64,000 nt of DNA from Ornithinimicrobium faecis (GTDB lineage Bacteria > Actinomycetota > Actinomycetes > Actinomycetales > Dermatophilaceae): contig NZ_CP099489.1 of assembly GCF_023923225.1 (NCBI RefSeq), positions 372,001-436,000 on the forward strand. The letters run 5' to 3'. Every line of letters begins with the position of its first letter. Position 1 is the first letter of the stretch. The notes under the pieces were generated by a model. That model was not told where the DNA came from. It made no database searches and worked only from the letters and a program-made list of their open reading frames with translations. Below are positions 57,075 through 64,000 of this stretch, one piece after another. A program made the translations under genes and the position numbers.

Positions 57075-58638
57075 TGCTGGCTCTGCGCATGCTGTCATCA
57101 GGGGTATCCGCACCTGCCGGCGAGTCCACGGCTGTCGCGCCAACGCCGCCGTGCGCTGCGTGTCTGCTCGTCCCGCCGGGGGTCGGAGGAACGCTGACGG
57201 CTCCGAGAGGCCGGATCCCCAGCCGTTGGAAGCGATCCAGAGCGGCGGACACCTGTGCGTGAGTCGTGCGGCTACTCGTCACTGACAGCAGGACGGAGTC
57301 CGTAGAAGCGATTGCAGCGTCGCCATCTGCTGTACCAGTGCTTGATGCCGCGATGATCACGTAGTCAAAGTCGGAGCTGAGCCGGGCCACGGTGTCACGG
57401 AAGCCCTGGCCACCGAGTAGTTCCCTCGCGGCGAGGACATCGCCTCCAGGCAGGATCGAGACGCCTGCTCGTTGACGCATGGCCTCGCGTGGTTCAACGG
57501 TGCCCCACAGGACCTCAGCGAGTCCGGGTGCATCCGATATCTCGAATAGGGTCTCGACACCGTGGCTGCCTGGGTCAGCGGCGATAACTAGTACTGAGTA
57601 GCGCGCCTCGGCCAGCGATATCGCGAGGTTCGCCACGACCGCTGAGGTGTGCTCGTGCACGCCTACGGCGGTGACGCCGAGAACGTGTGGCCGGGGTCCG
57701 TTTGCGACGACTCCAGCCCTGAGTCGACGGTAGGCCTCATGTGCGGCCGAACTCCGAGCTGAGCTGTGCTCTGTGCCGACTACAAGTCCAGGAGGTGTCC
57801 GCTGGGGGAGCCGGGCGAACACCGAAACACCGCTCACGTCAAGCTCCTCGTTCTCACGCACGAGGTCACGCCGCCACTCAAGGAGGAGCGCGATGAGAGT
57901 TCCGAGCAGGACGCCGCCGATGCCTCCGGCGAGCAGGATTAGGAAGGGATTGGTTCCTGCTGGGCTGGTGGGAGTTGCGGCGGGCGTGACGACTCGTCCG
58001 GGATCTGTGCTCTCGACCCGCGCCGCGCTGATGTTCGCGTTGATGTCCGCGAGTCTGGTGGTGTAGATCTCCACTTCCTGCGCTGAGAACTGATCGTCGG
58101 CGGCGCCGTCCAATGCGTTCGTGAGTGCGTCTTGGGCTGCAGTCGCCTGTGTCTCGAGACGCTCGATCCGTGCCTCTTGGTTCGCGACCGCGCGCCCTTC
58201 CCGGTACTCGAGGTAGGTGTCCGCGAACGCTTGGGCACCTTGTTGGGCTTGTTCTGGGGAGGTGCTGGTGAACGTGATCTCCAGTATCTGGCTCCCGCTA
58301 GGCGAACTCGTGTGAACTCGCTCCTTCTCGGCAGGGATTGCTCTGCCGACCACCTTGCCCGTGAGATCTACCAGCGTCGGCGTCGTCAACAGGCCGCCCT
58401 CGGTTTCCATCGCCACGGTGACACGCGTAGTGCTTGCGGTCTCCTCGACTGTCAGAGGGTTTCCAGGTGCCGGGCTTAGGAGCAGTGCGGCCGTCGAAGT
58501 GTAGAGCGGAGTCGTGGTCATGACGAACCCCACAGCCAGCCCTAGGCAGATCATGACGATCCCGAGTAGTGCCGGAACATGGTGCCGCACTGCAGTCATG
58601 ACAGAGGGCAGTGCTCGGCCGGGCGCTGTGGCTTCCAT
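57061..58638 (-). CDS. Wzz-type chain-length/co-polymerase with degenerate BY-kinase domain
   Basis: A 525-residue protein. A first TM (about 19-40) and second TM (about 226-250, FLILLAGGIGGVLLGTLIAL) flank an extracytoplasmic Wzz domain with a coiled region (ANQEARIERLETQATAAQDA). The cytoplasmic part (about 285-490) has the fold of tyrosine kinases of the BY type, but the Walker A Lys is missing: ATP-loop region reads GVHEHTSAVVANLAISLAEA where GKT/S is expected. The C-terminus has no Tyr cluster. Chain-length control by a catalytically dead kinase is the likely role. First gene of the minus-strand operon. Confidence 0.85.
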   Translation of the reverse strand: MEATAPGRALPSVMTAVRHHVPALLGIVMICLGLAVGFVMTTTPLYTSTAALLLSPAPGNPLTVEETASTTRVTVAMETEGGLLTTPTLVDLTGKVVGRAIPAEKERVHTSSPSGSQILEITFTSTSPEQAQQGAQAFADTYLEYREGRAVANQEARIERLETQATAAQDALTNALDGAADDQFSAQEVEIYTTRLADINANISAARVESTDPGRVVTPAATPTSPAGTNPFLILLAGGIGGVLLGTLIALLLEWRRDLVRENEELDVSGVSVFARLPQRTPPGLVVGTEHSSARSSAAHEAYRRLRAGVVANGPRPHVLGVTAVGVHEHTSAVVANLAISLAEARYSVLVIAADPGSHGVETLFEISDAPGLAEVLWGTVEPREAMRQRAGVSILPGGDVLAARELLGGQGFRDTVARLSSDFDYVIIAASSTGTADGDAAIASTDSVLLSVTSSRTTHAQVSAALDRFQRLGIRPLGAVSVPPTPGGTSRHAAHGGVGATAVDSPAGADTPDDSMRRASNADA

Positions 58639-58817
58639 CAGGCCCTCCTCAGGAGCGGACGTCGGAGTGGAAACTCACTCGACAATCGGGCACAGGACAC
58701 GCCCCATGCTGAGTCGACTCTTGGCCCTGCCGGGCGAGCCCATGGCTCACTCGATGGCTCCTCGTCCACGGAAGTGTCCCCCCAACTTCGCAACTTGCAA
58801 TCGAAACTGAACATCTC

Positions 58818-58845
58818 TTGACCAAGAGAATACTATCCATATACG
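58818..58845 (+). promoter_or_regulatory. Candidate promoter of the sulfotransferase-polymerase operon
   Basis: TTGACC (58818-58823), a 16-base spacer and TATACG (58840-58845) lie about 100 bases before the first sulfotransferase start. The 305-base gap between the divergent wzz and sulfotransferase genes (58639-58943) is visibly richer in A/T than its surroundings; I see no other feature in it. Confidence 0.5.
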
Positions 58846-58943
58846 TTGTGGTCTAGGCCAATGGAGTCAGGCCAGCCCAGCCCAGGGCTCAGCGCGTGGT
58901 GCACCTGATGGACGACGGCCAGATTGAAGGGGAGGTGTCGGTG

Positions 58944-59921
58944 ATGACTGGGGCACCAACTGTCGTGTTTATCGCAGGCTCCGGGCGGTCGGGCAGCACG
59001 CTCGTCGAGCGCATGCTTGGCGCGATCCCGGGATTCGTCAATGTCGGCGAACTCATTGACATCTTCAGACGGGTGTATGCCGGGGACGAGCTGTGTGGCT
59101 GCGGGGAGCCCTTCTCACAGTGCCCGTTCTGGTGCGAGGTTGGTGATCGCGCCTTCGGTGGGTGGAGTTCCGAACTGGTGGCCGAGATGGCCGAGCTCCA
59201 GTCACAGGTCGCTCGCCAACGGCACATCCCACACCTGCTGAGTCCGTACCAGCGTCAGGCGTTTCGGGACTCACTTGGCACCTACCGAGATCGCTACGGC
59301 GAGCTCTATCAAGCCATCGCGCTCACCGCGGGCGCTCGGGTCGTCGTCGACGCCAGCAAGTGGCCGTCACAGGCGCTGGCCCTGTCGCGGAGTCGGCTTG
59401 ACCTTCGTGTGGTCCACGTTGTCCGAGACGTGCGGGGCGTGGCGTGGTCGATGAACAAGCGCGACCTGGAGCGGCCACATGCGACGGGGGGCCGTGAGGT
59501 GATGTTTCACCAGGGGATCGCCGTAGCCGCTGGACGGTGGGTGGTTTGTCAGAGCGAAGTGGACGCTGTCCGGCTCAGCGGGACTCCCACCGTGCTGCTC
59601 TCCTACGAGGAACTCGCAACTCGTGCCCGCTCGGTCATTGGCCAGACGCTCGATCAACTGGAACTGACCGTCCCGGAGGACGAATTGCGGCACCTCGGGC
59701 CTCACGAAGCGGACCTCGGGGCGAGCCATGGGTTGTCCGGCAACCCCTCTCGATTCACGGCTGGCGTGACACCACTCCGCCTGGACGAGGAGTGGCGCGA
59801 GAAGATGCCACGCGTCTCCCAATCGGTTCTTGCAGTGATCGGGACGCCCCAGCGAGTGAGGATGACATGGACAAACGCAGCGCGACGACCGGTCGAGCAC
59901 ATGGGCGCGGAGTGGAAATGA
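58944..59921 (+). CDS. Sulfotransferase-family protein (2)
   Basis: A 325-residue protein. The PAPS 5'-phosphosulfate loop VVFIAGSGRSGSTLVERML (about residues 7-25) is followed by a Cys-rich insertion ELCGCGEPFSQCPFWCEVGD, then the 3'-phosphate motif VVHVVRDVRGVAWSMNKRD near residue 160. The Cys set might bind a metal or form a disulfide. The ATG at 58944 with GGGGAGG upstream is preferred over a GTG at 58896. ATGA overlap with the next gene. Acceptor unknown; probably sulfates a sugar of the exported polymer. Confidence 0.85.
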   Translation: MTGAPTVVFIAGSGRSGSTLVERMLGAIPGFVNVGELIDIFRRVYAGDELCGCGEPFSQCPFWCEVGDRAFGGWSSELVAEMAELQSQVARQRHIPHLLSPYQRQAFRDSLGTYRDRYGELYQAIALTAGARVVVDASKWPSQALALSRSRLDLRVVHVVRDVRGVAWSMNKRDLERPHATGGREVMFHQGIAVAAGRWVVCQSEVDAVRLSGTPTVLLSYEELATRARSVIGQTLDQLELTVPEDELRHLGPHEADLGASHGLSGNPSRFTAGVTPLRLDEEWREKMPRVSQSVLAVIGTPQRVRMTWTNAARRPVEHMGAEWK

Positions 59922-60754
59922 CGAGGCGACTGCCCAACTTCCTCTACATCGGGCCCGACAAGGCCGGCTCGACCTGGCTGCACGAGGTGCTTGTAAACCA
60001 CCCGGAGATCTATCTCACTCCGGCCAAAGACCTCTACTACTTCGACCGCTACTTCGGCCGGGGAGAGGAGTGGTATCAGCGCCACTTCGCTGATGTCACT
60101 GATCAACGCGTGGTGGGTGAGGTTTGCCAGGACTACCTGTCATGTGCGGAGTCACCGGCGCGAATTGCCACCACCTTAGGTAGGCCGAAGATGATGGCGA
60201 CGCTACGCGATCCTGTTGAGCGCGCCTACTCGTCATACCTCTACATGCGAAAGCACGGTGAAGGCCCAGACTCCTTCTCCGAGGCCCTTCGGACGAAGCC
60301 GACATTGCTGGACCACGGCCGGTACGGCACTCAACTGAAGCGCTATGCCGATATGTTCGGGCGTGCTTGCCTACACGTGGCTGTCTTTGACGACCTGCAG
60401 GAAAACCCCCAGGCATTCGTAGACTCGGTGCTCGAGTGGCTCGGTGTCTCCCCCATGGTTTTGCCCGAGGAAGACCTAAAGAGCAAGCTCCCCGCGAGCC
60501 GGGCACGATTCGTGCCAGCCGCGTGGGCCGTCCGTCAAGGGGCGAACGTGGTGCGGGCCTTGGACGGCGCCCAACTTGTGGGTCGGGTAAAGCGGTCACC
60601 ACGAGTTCAACGGCTTCTCTACCAACCGGTGCCGGCCTCTGACCGTCAGATCTCAGCTGAGGATGCAACATGGATCCGCGAGCAGTTGCGCTCCGACATT
60701 GAAGCTGCCGAGAGCCTCTTTAGCCTCAACCTGATGGAGCGGTGGGGCTGGTGA
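59918..60754 (+). CDS. Sulfotransferase-family protein (3)
   Basis: A 278-residue protein like carbohydrate sulfotransferases of the heparan N-sulfotransferase fold: NFLYIGPDKAGSTWLHEVLV at the N-terminus holds the 5'-PSB loop, KDLYYFDRYFGRG follows, and the 3'-PB segment is MATLRDPVERAYSSYLYMRK near residue 100. No transmembrane segment, so it acts in the cytoplasm on a nucleotide- or lipid-linked sugar. Start overlaps the previous stop (ATGA) and its stop overlaps the next GTG, so three sulfotransferases are co-translated. Confidence 0.88.
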   Translation: MTRRLPNFLYIGPDKAGSTWLHEVLVNHPEIYLTPAKDLYYFDRYFGRGEEWYQRHFADVTDQRVVGEVCQDYLSCAESPARIATTLGRPKMMATLRDPVERAYSSYLYMRKHGEGPDSFSEALRTKPTLLDHGRYGTQLKRYADMFGRACLHVAVFDDLQENPQAFVDSVLEWLGVSPMVLPEEDLKSKLPASRARFVPAAWAVRQGANVVRALDGAQLVGRVKRSPRVQRLLYQPVPASDRQISAEDATWIREQLRSDIEAAESLFSLNLMERWGW

Positions 60755-61629
60755 AGGTCTCGGTGCGCAAGGTCGCCCCGACGTGGGCTCAGCGGCTCGG
60801 TCGATCGGGGTATGTGGCGCTAGGGAGCCACACGGCCGAGGGGCGCCTCGCCCCAGACTTCCTTCTGGTCGGTGGGCAACGTTGTGGGACCACCTCACTC
60901 TTCAGAGCCTTGATGCAGCACCGACGGGTGGTGCGTCCTTCCTTCCACAAGGGAGTGAACTACTTCGACATCAACTACCACCGGGGGCCAGCCTGGTACG
61001 CAGGGCACTTTCCGCTGAGGCGGACGGCGAACCGTCGTGTGCCCCCCGGGACGCAGCCCGTCGTCTTCGAGGCGAGTGGCTATTACATGTTTCATCCGCT
61101 CGCGCTGGAGCGAGCCGTGCGCGACCTGCCGGACGTGAAACTGGTGGCGATGCTTCGAGACCCTGCCGAGCGAGCCTTTTCCGCATGGAAGCACGAGACT
61201 GCCCGTGGTTACGAGACAGAGCCATTCATGGTTGCGCTCCAGCGAGAGGATGAGCGGCTGGCAGGTGAGCGTGAGCGGCTCGTGGCAGAGCCCGCCTACT
61301 ACAGTTTCGCGCACCGTCACCACGCGTACCGGAGCCGCGGGGAGTACTTGGACCTACTGCAACCGGTGACGGACATGGTGCCACGGTCGCAATTGCACAT
61401 CATGTACAGCGAGGACTTCTTCGCCGAGCCGGATAGGGAGTTCGCTGCGCTTGCCGGCTTCCTCGAGATTGCTACACAAGAACACATGGAGTTCGAGCGG
61501 TTCAACGCAAGGCCCAGCACATCGATGCCGCAGGAGGCAAGGGACTACCTGTCGGACCACTTCCGTACCCGCCGTGCCCCGCTCGAGGAGTTTGTTGGGC
61601 GCGTTGCCCCCTGGCCGAGGGTTCCGTGA
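60751..61629 (+). CDS. Sulfotransferase-family protein (4)
   Basis: A 292-residue protein. DFLLVGGQRCGTTSLFRALM (about residues 34-53) is the 5'-PSB loop with a Cys in place of the usual Ala/Ser. KGVNYFDINYHRG follows, and the 3'-PB segment is KLVAMLRDPAERAFSAWKHE (about 130-149). Similar in size to the preceding sulfotransferase but clearly a separate subfamily. GTG 60751 overlaps the previous stop (GTGA). Three consecutive, different sulfotransferases suggest several sulfation positions. Confidence 0.85.
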   Translation: MKVSVRKVAPTWAQRLGRSGYVALGSHTAEGRLAPDFLLVGGQRCGTTSLFRALMQHRRVVRPSFHKGVNYFDINYHRGPAWYAGHFPLRRTANRRVPPGTQPVVFEASGYYMFHPLALERAVRDLPDVKLVAMLRDPAERAFSAWKHETARGYETEPFMVALQREDERLAGERERLVAEPAYYSFAHRHHAYRSRGEYLDLLQPVTDMVPRSQLHIMYSEDFFAEPDREFAALAGFLEIATQEHMEFERFNARPSTSMPQEARDYLSDHFRTRRAPLEEFVGRVAPWPRVP

Positions 61630-61648
61630 CGGACGAGCCAAAGGCGCC

Positions 61649-63952
61649 ATGAACGCGTTGACGAAGTCACATCCCGGGGTATGGAGTCCATCAGCCTCAG
61701 GCGCAGAGTCGCGCGCGAAGACACCAGCGGGCAGGCCCCCTCCACTAGGTACGGGGTGGCCGCTCGTCGTGATCTTCGCCGGGCTTCCGCTGTGGTGGGT
61801 GCTGGGAGTCATGCAAGTCATGTTCTTCGCCATGACGGTGCCCATGCTGATCCACCTGGTTCGCCGACGGGATCTAGTCGTACCCAAAGGTCTGGGCCTG
61901 TGGCTGCTGTTGTTGATATGGATCGCGGGTGGGGTGCTCGTGCTGCAAGCAGATGCGCCCGGTGCAGTTACCGGGTCCAGCGCATTCAGGTACCTGACGT
62001 TCTCCTATCGGCTGGGCTGGTATCTCGCAGGCACTGTGGTGCTGCTGTACGTAATTAACAGTCGAAAGTTCCTCACCACCGAGCGTATCGCGCGTGCCCT
62101 CAGTTGGATGTTCATCGCGCTTCTTGGGGGAGGCGTCCTCGGTGTAACAATGCCAACTCTCGAATTTCCGTCCCTGCTTGAGACGCTGCTGCCCCAGAGC
62201 ATCTCGAGCAATGGCTTCGTCAACTCGCTTATCCATCCTCAAGTAGCCCAGATACATACTTTCCTGGGGTATGAAGAGCCCCGCCCCAGTGCTCCCTTTG
62301 CCTACACCAACGAGTGGGGGCTTGCCATCGCCTTGTCTCTCCCCTTCTTCATCGTTTCCTGGTGGCGGCAAAAGGGGCCCTGGCGGTGGATGGTTCCAGT
62401 ACTCTTGACCATTGCCGTTGTGCCGATCGTTTCTTCCACGAATCGTGGGCTCTGGTTGGCGCTGATTGTCATGGCCACGTTCGCCATCTTCGTGATCGCT
62501 CTCCGAGGAAACATCACGGTTGTCGCGGTGATGACGGGAGGGCTGGCGGTTGCAGCGGCCCTGATTACGATATCGCCCCTGGCGACTGTCGTGGTCGACC
62601 GGCTCAACACACCGCACAGCAACGAAGGCAGGACCAACCTCGGAAGTCTCGCTGTTGGGAGCACCGCGCAGGGGTCGCCGCTCCTCGGATTTGGCACCAC
62701 CCGTGATGTCGAGGGGAACTTCACCAGCATCGCTGGCGGCGCTACGGATCAATGCCCGGCGTGCGCTCCCCCAGCGCTCGGAACGCAGGGGCAACTGTGG
62801 CTTCTGATCTTCGGTGCCGGTTTCGTCGGGGCGGCCCTGTTCATTTGCTTCTTAGTCGGGCAGTTGCTCAGAAACTACCGAAATAGCTCCGCCTTTTCGT
62901 TGGCCGCTGCGTGCAGCGTGATCGCTGCACTGGTCACTCTCCCCGTCTATACAACGGTCGGACCATCTCTATATGTCCTCCTGATTGCCGTCGGGGTGAT
63001 GCATCGCGAAGGGAATAGATGGGGCGAACGGTTGCTGAGCTCGTTGACCGCCCCGGCACTCCGACAATGGCGTCTGGCGGTGTTCATGGGTGCCCTCGGG
63101 GCCGTGATCGGCGCGGGGCTCCAGTTCTGGACTGGGACCCCTTCGTCAGCGACTCTCTCCGTCCTCGCGCCACGGAACCTCGTGGTGGGTGATGACGAGA
63201 CTCGGCCGCTCTCGATCGACACCGAAGGCGCGCTAGCAAGGTCGGGGCGCGTCATCTCTGCAGTCCGTGAGGCGACTGGCGAGGACATCAACGCGATCCC
63301 GCAGAGCCTGCGGATCACCGCCGAGCCAAACTCCCGGATCCTCAACGTCTCCTATACCCACAAGGAAGGCCCCCTGGCCTTGGCAGGTGCGGAGGCTGCG
63401 GCATATGAGTTCCTCGCCCTACGTGCTGAGCTAGTTGCAGAGAGCGGCTCGGACCCTCTGGCGGGTGATCACGCCCAGGTGCTTCGGTCTTCGGGACCGT
63501 TAAGACTCACTGATCGCTGGGTCGTTGTCATCAGCACTGGACTGATGACCGGGGTGGCTCTGGGGCTATGCCTGGCACCTGTCGTGGACGGTCGGCTCCG
63601 CCGCCTCCGGGGAGGTACTGAAGCGGGGCTCGAGGGGCGACTCCCCACCTTGGCCAGTCTGTCAGATGGCCGCGGTGACCTTTGGTCCCAGACCGCTGAG
63701 ACACACCGTGCGCGTCAGATCGCGGAGGTGTACCTCCCTATTGCTGCGGTCCTGGCCGATGACAAGCGGGACGTGGCGGTCGCGATGGCGACAACCCTGG
63801 ACCGTGACCTTCCAGGCCCGGAAGCCTGGGGCGGCCAGCGCACCCTCCTTATCGCTTCGACGCGATCCCACCCCCGCTCCGTGAACGCCCTGTATAGATC
63901 CTGTCGGCGCGTCGGGTTAGACCCGGTCGGGCTGATCCTGATCGATGAATAA
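61649..63952 (+). CDS. O-antigen polymerase/ligase-like protein fused to a Wzz-like domain
   Basis: A 767-residue membrane protein. About residues 35-450 are an O-antigen ligase/Wzy-like core with ten or so TM helices and a large outer loop containing APFAYTNEWGLAIALSLPF and STNRGLWLALIVMATF, then LGFGTTRDVEGNF. A TM (about 471-495), an extracytoplasmic domain (about 496-618) with INAIPQSLRITAEPNSRIL and GAEAAAYEFLALRAEL like Wzz/co-polymerase domains, another TM (about 620-640) and a 120-residue cytoplasmic tail follow. It could polymerise and measure the chain in one protein. ATG 61649 has AAGG upstream; no better start is in frame. Fusion rather than sequencing error: one continuous frame. 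Confidence 0.82.
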   Translation: MNALTKSHPGVWSPSASGAESRAKTPAGRPPPLGTGWPLVVIFAGLPLWWVLGVMQVMFFAMTVPMLIHLVRRRDLVVPKGLGLWLLLLIWIAGGVLVLQADAPGAVTGSSAFRYLTFSYRLGWYLAGTVVLLYVINSRKFLTTERIARALSWMFIALLGGGVLGVTMPTLEFPSLLETLLPQSISSNGFVNSLIHPQVAQIHTFLGYEEPRPSAPFAYTNEWGLAIALSLPFFIVSWWRQKGPWRWMVPVLLTIAVVPIVSSTNRGLWLALIVMATFAIFVIALRGNITVVAVMTGGLAVAAALITISPLATVVVDRLNTPHSNEGRTNLGSLAVGSTAQGSPLLGFGTTRDVEGNFTSIAGGATDQCPACAPPALGTQGQLWLLIFGAGFVGAALFICFLVGQLLRNYRNSSAFSLAAACSVIAALVTLPVYTTVGPSLYVLLIAVGVMHREGNRWGERLLSSLTAPALRQWRLAVFMGALGAVIGAGLQFWTGTPSSATLSVLAPRNLVVGDDETRPLSIDTEGALARSGRVISAVREATGEDINAIPQSLRITAEPNSRILNVSYTHKEGPLALAGAEAAAYEFLALRAELVAESGSDPLAGDHAQVLRSSGPLRLTDRWVVVISTGLMTGVALGLCLAPVVDGRLRRLRGGTEAGLEGRLPTLASLSDGRGDLWSQTAETHRARQIAEVYLPIAAVLADDKRDVAVAMATTLDRDLPGPEAWGGQRTLLIASTRSHPRSVNALYRSCRRVGLDPVGLILIDE

Positions 63953-63986
63953 GACTGCCCACCGAAACCATCCCAGTGGAGAGACA

Positions 63987-64000
63987 ATGAGTACAGAACC
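63987..64000 (+). CDS. Start of the next gene, cut by the window edge
   Basis: ATG at 63987 preceded by GGAGAG at a proper distance begins MSTE, 34 bases after the polymerase stop. Too short to identify, but it shows that the polysaccharide operon continues to the right. Confidence 0.6.

Noticed and set aside
55857..57143. Antibiotic (aminoglycoside) resistance gene
   Set aside because: The APH motif is shared by many small-molecule kinases, and the gene is embedded in a polysaccharide operon, so resistance is not a supported call.

Overview
The window reads as chromosomal DNA of a high-GC actinobacterium, probably a member of Micrococcales close to Intrasporangiaceae/Ornithinimicrobiaceae. 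This is inferred from base composition, GTG starts, dense ATGA/GTGA gene overlaps, F420-type PPOX flavoproteins, a GTP-dependent PEP carboxykinase and a bifunctional-type dCTP deaminase. No rRNA is present. Four tRNA genes are visible: Gly-CCC, Ser-UGA, Ser-GCU and Arg-ACG.

Layout. 1-4652: a 5-oxoproline (pyroglutamate) utilisation cluster (pxpC/B/A and an NRAMP-fold transporter on the minus strand; a GntR regulator, a broken Uma2 nuclease and a YcsI-like hydro-lyase on the plus strand) around a tandem operator. 4661-9869: small regulators and enzymes (VOC protein/TetR pair with an operator inside the promoter, cupin, membrane protein, DesK-type kinase/NarL-type regulator, ArsR with an SRPBCC protein). 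10674-16309: a secreted DUF6351 protein, two PPOX flavoproteins, a secreted Ser/Pro/Gln repeat protein, a YqeB-like membrane protein and a DedA-CDP-alcohol phosphatidyltransferase fusion. 16432-23380: a second two-component system whose kinase is frameshifted, two divergent secreted phosphohydrolase-type enzymes, a class III aminotransferase and cutA. 24584-30346: dcd, a cell-wall-binding D,D-carboxypeptidase and a four-gene OpuC-type osmoprotectant ABC transporter. 30421-46458: mostly housekeeping (large Fe-S oxidoreductase, cysK-cysE, MalY-type lyase, cold-shock protein, LCP ligase, PEPCK, TauE-like exporter) interspersed with tRNAs and strong bidirectional terminators.

46576-64000 is different: lower GC by eye, different tyrosine codon use and a different gene set. 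It encodes a 1719-residue secreted propeller/malectin/PKD protein, a lipoprotein, a membrane protein, four sulfotransferases, a Wzx-type flippase, an APH-fold kinase, a Wzz-type co-polymerase with a degenerate kinase domain, and a Wzy-like polymerase that appears fused to a Wzz-like domain. Together these look like a horizontally acquired locus for making, exporting and sulfating an extracellular polysaccharide. It continues past the right edge.

The most unusual non-coding structures are two families of intergenic repeats. One has perfect inverted ends of 21-24 bp enclosing 30-bp hairpin-forming tandem units (24106-24279 and 32678-32816). The other is a 32-bp unit found in opposite orientations on both sides of a YtxH-like gene (36888-36944 and 37472-37566). 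I cannot identify either as a described element.
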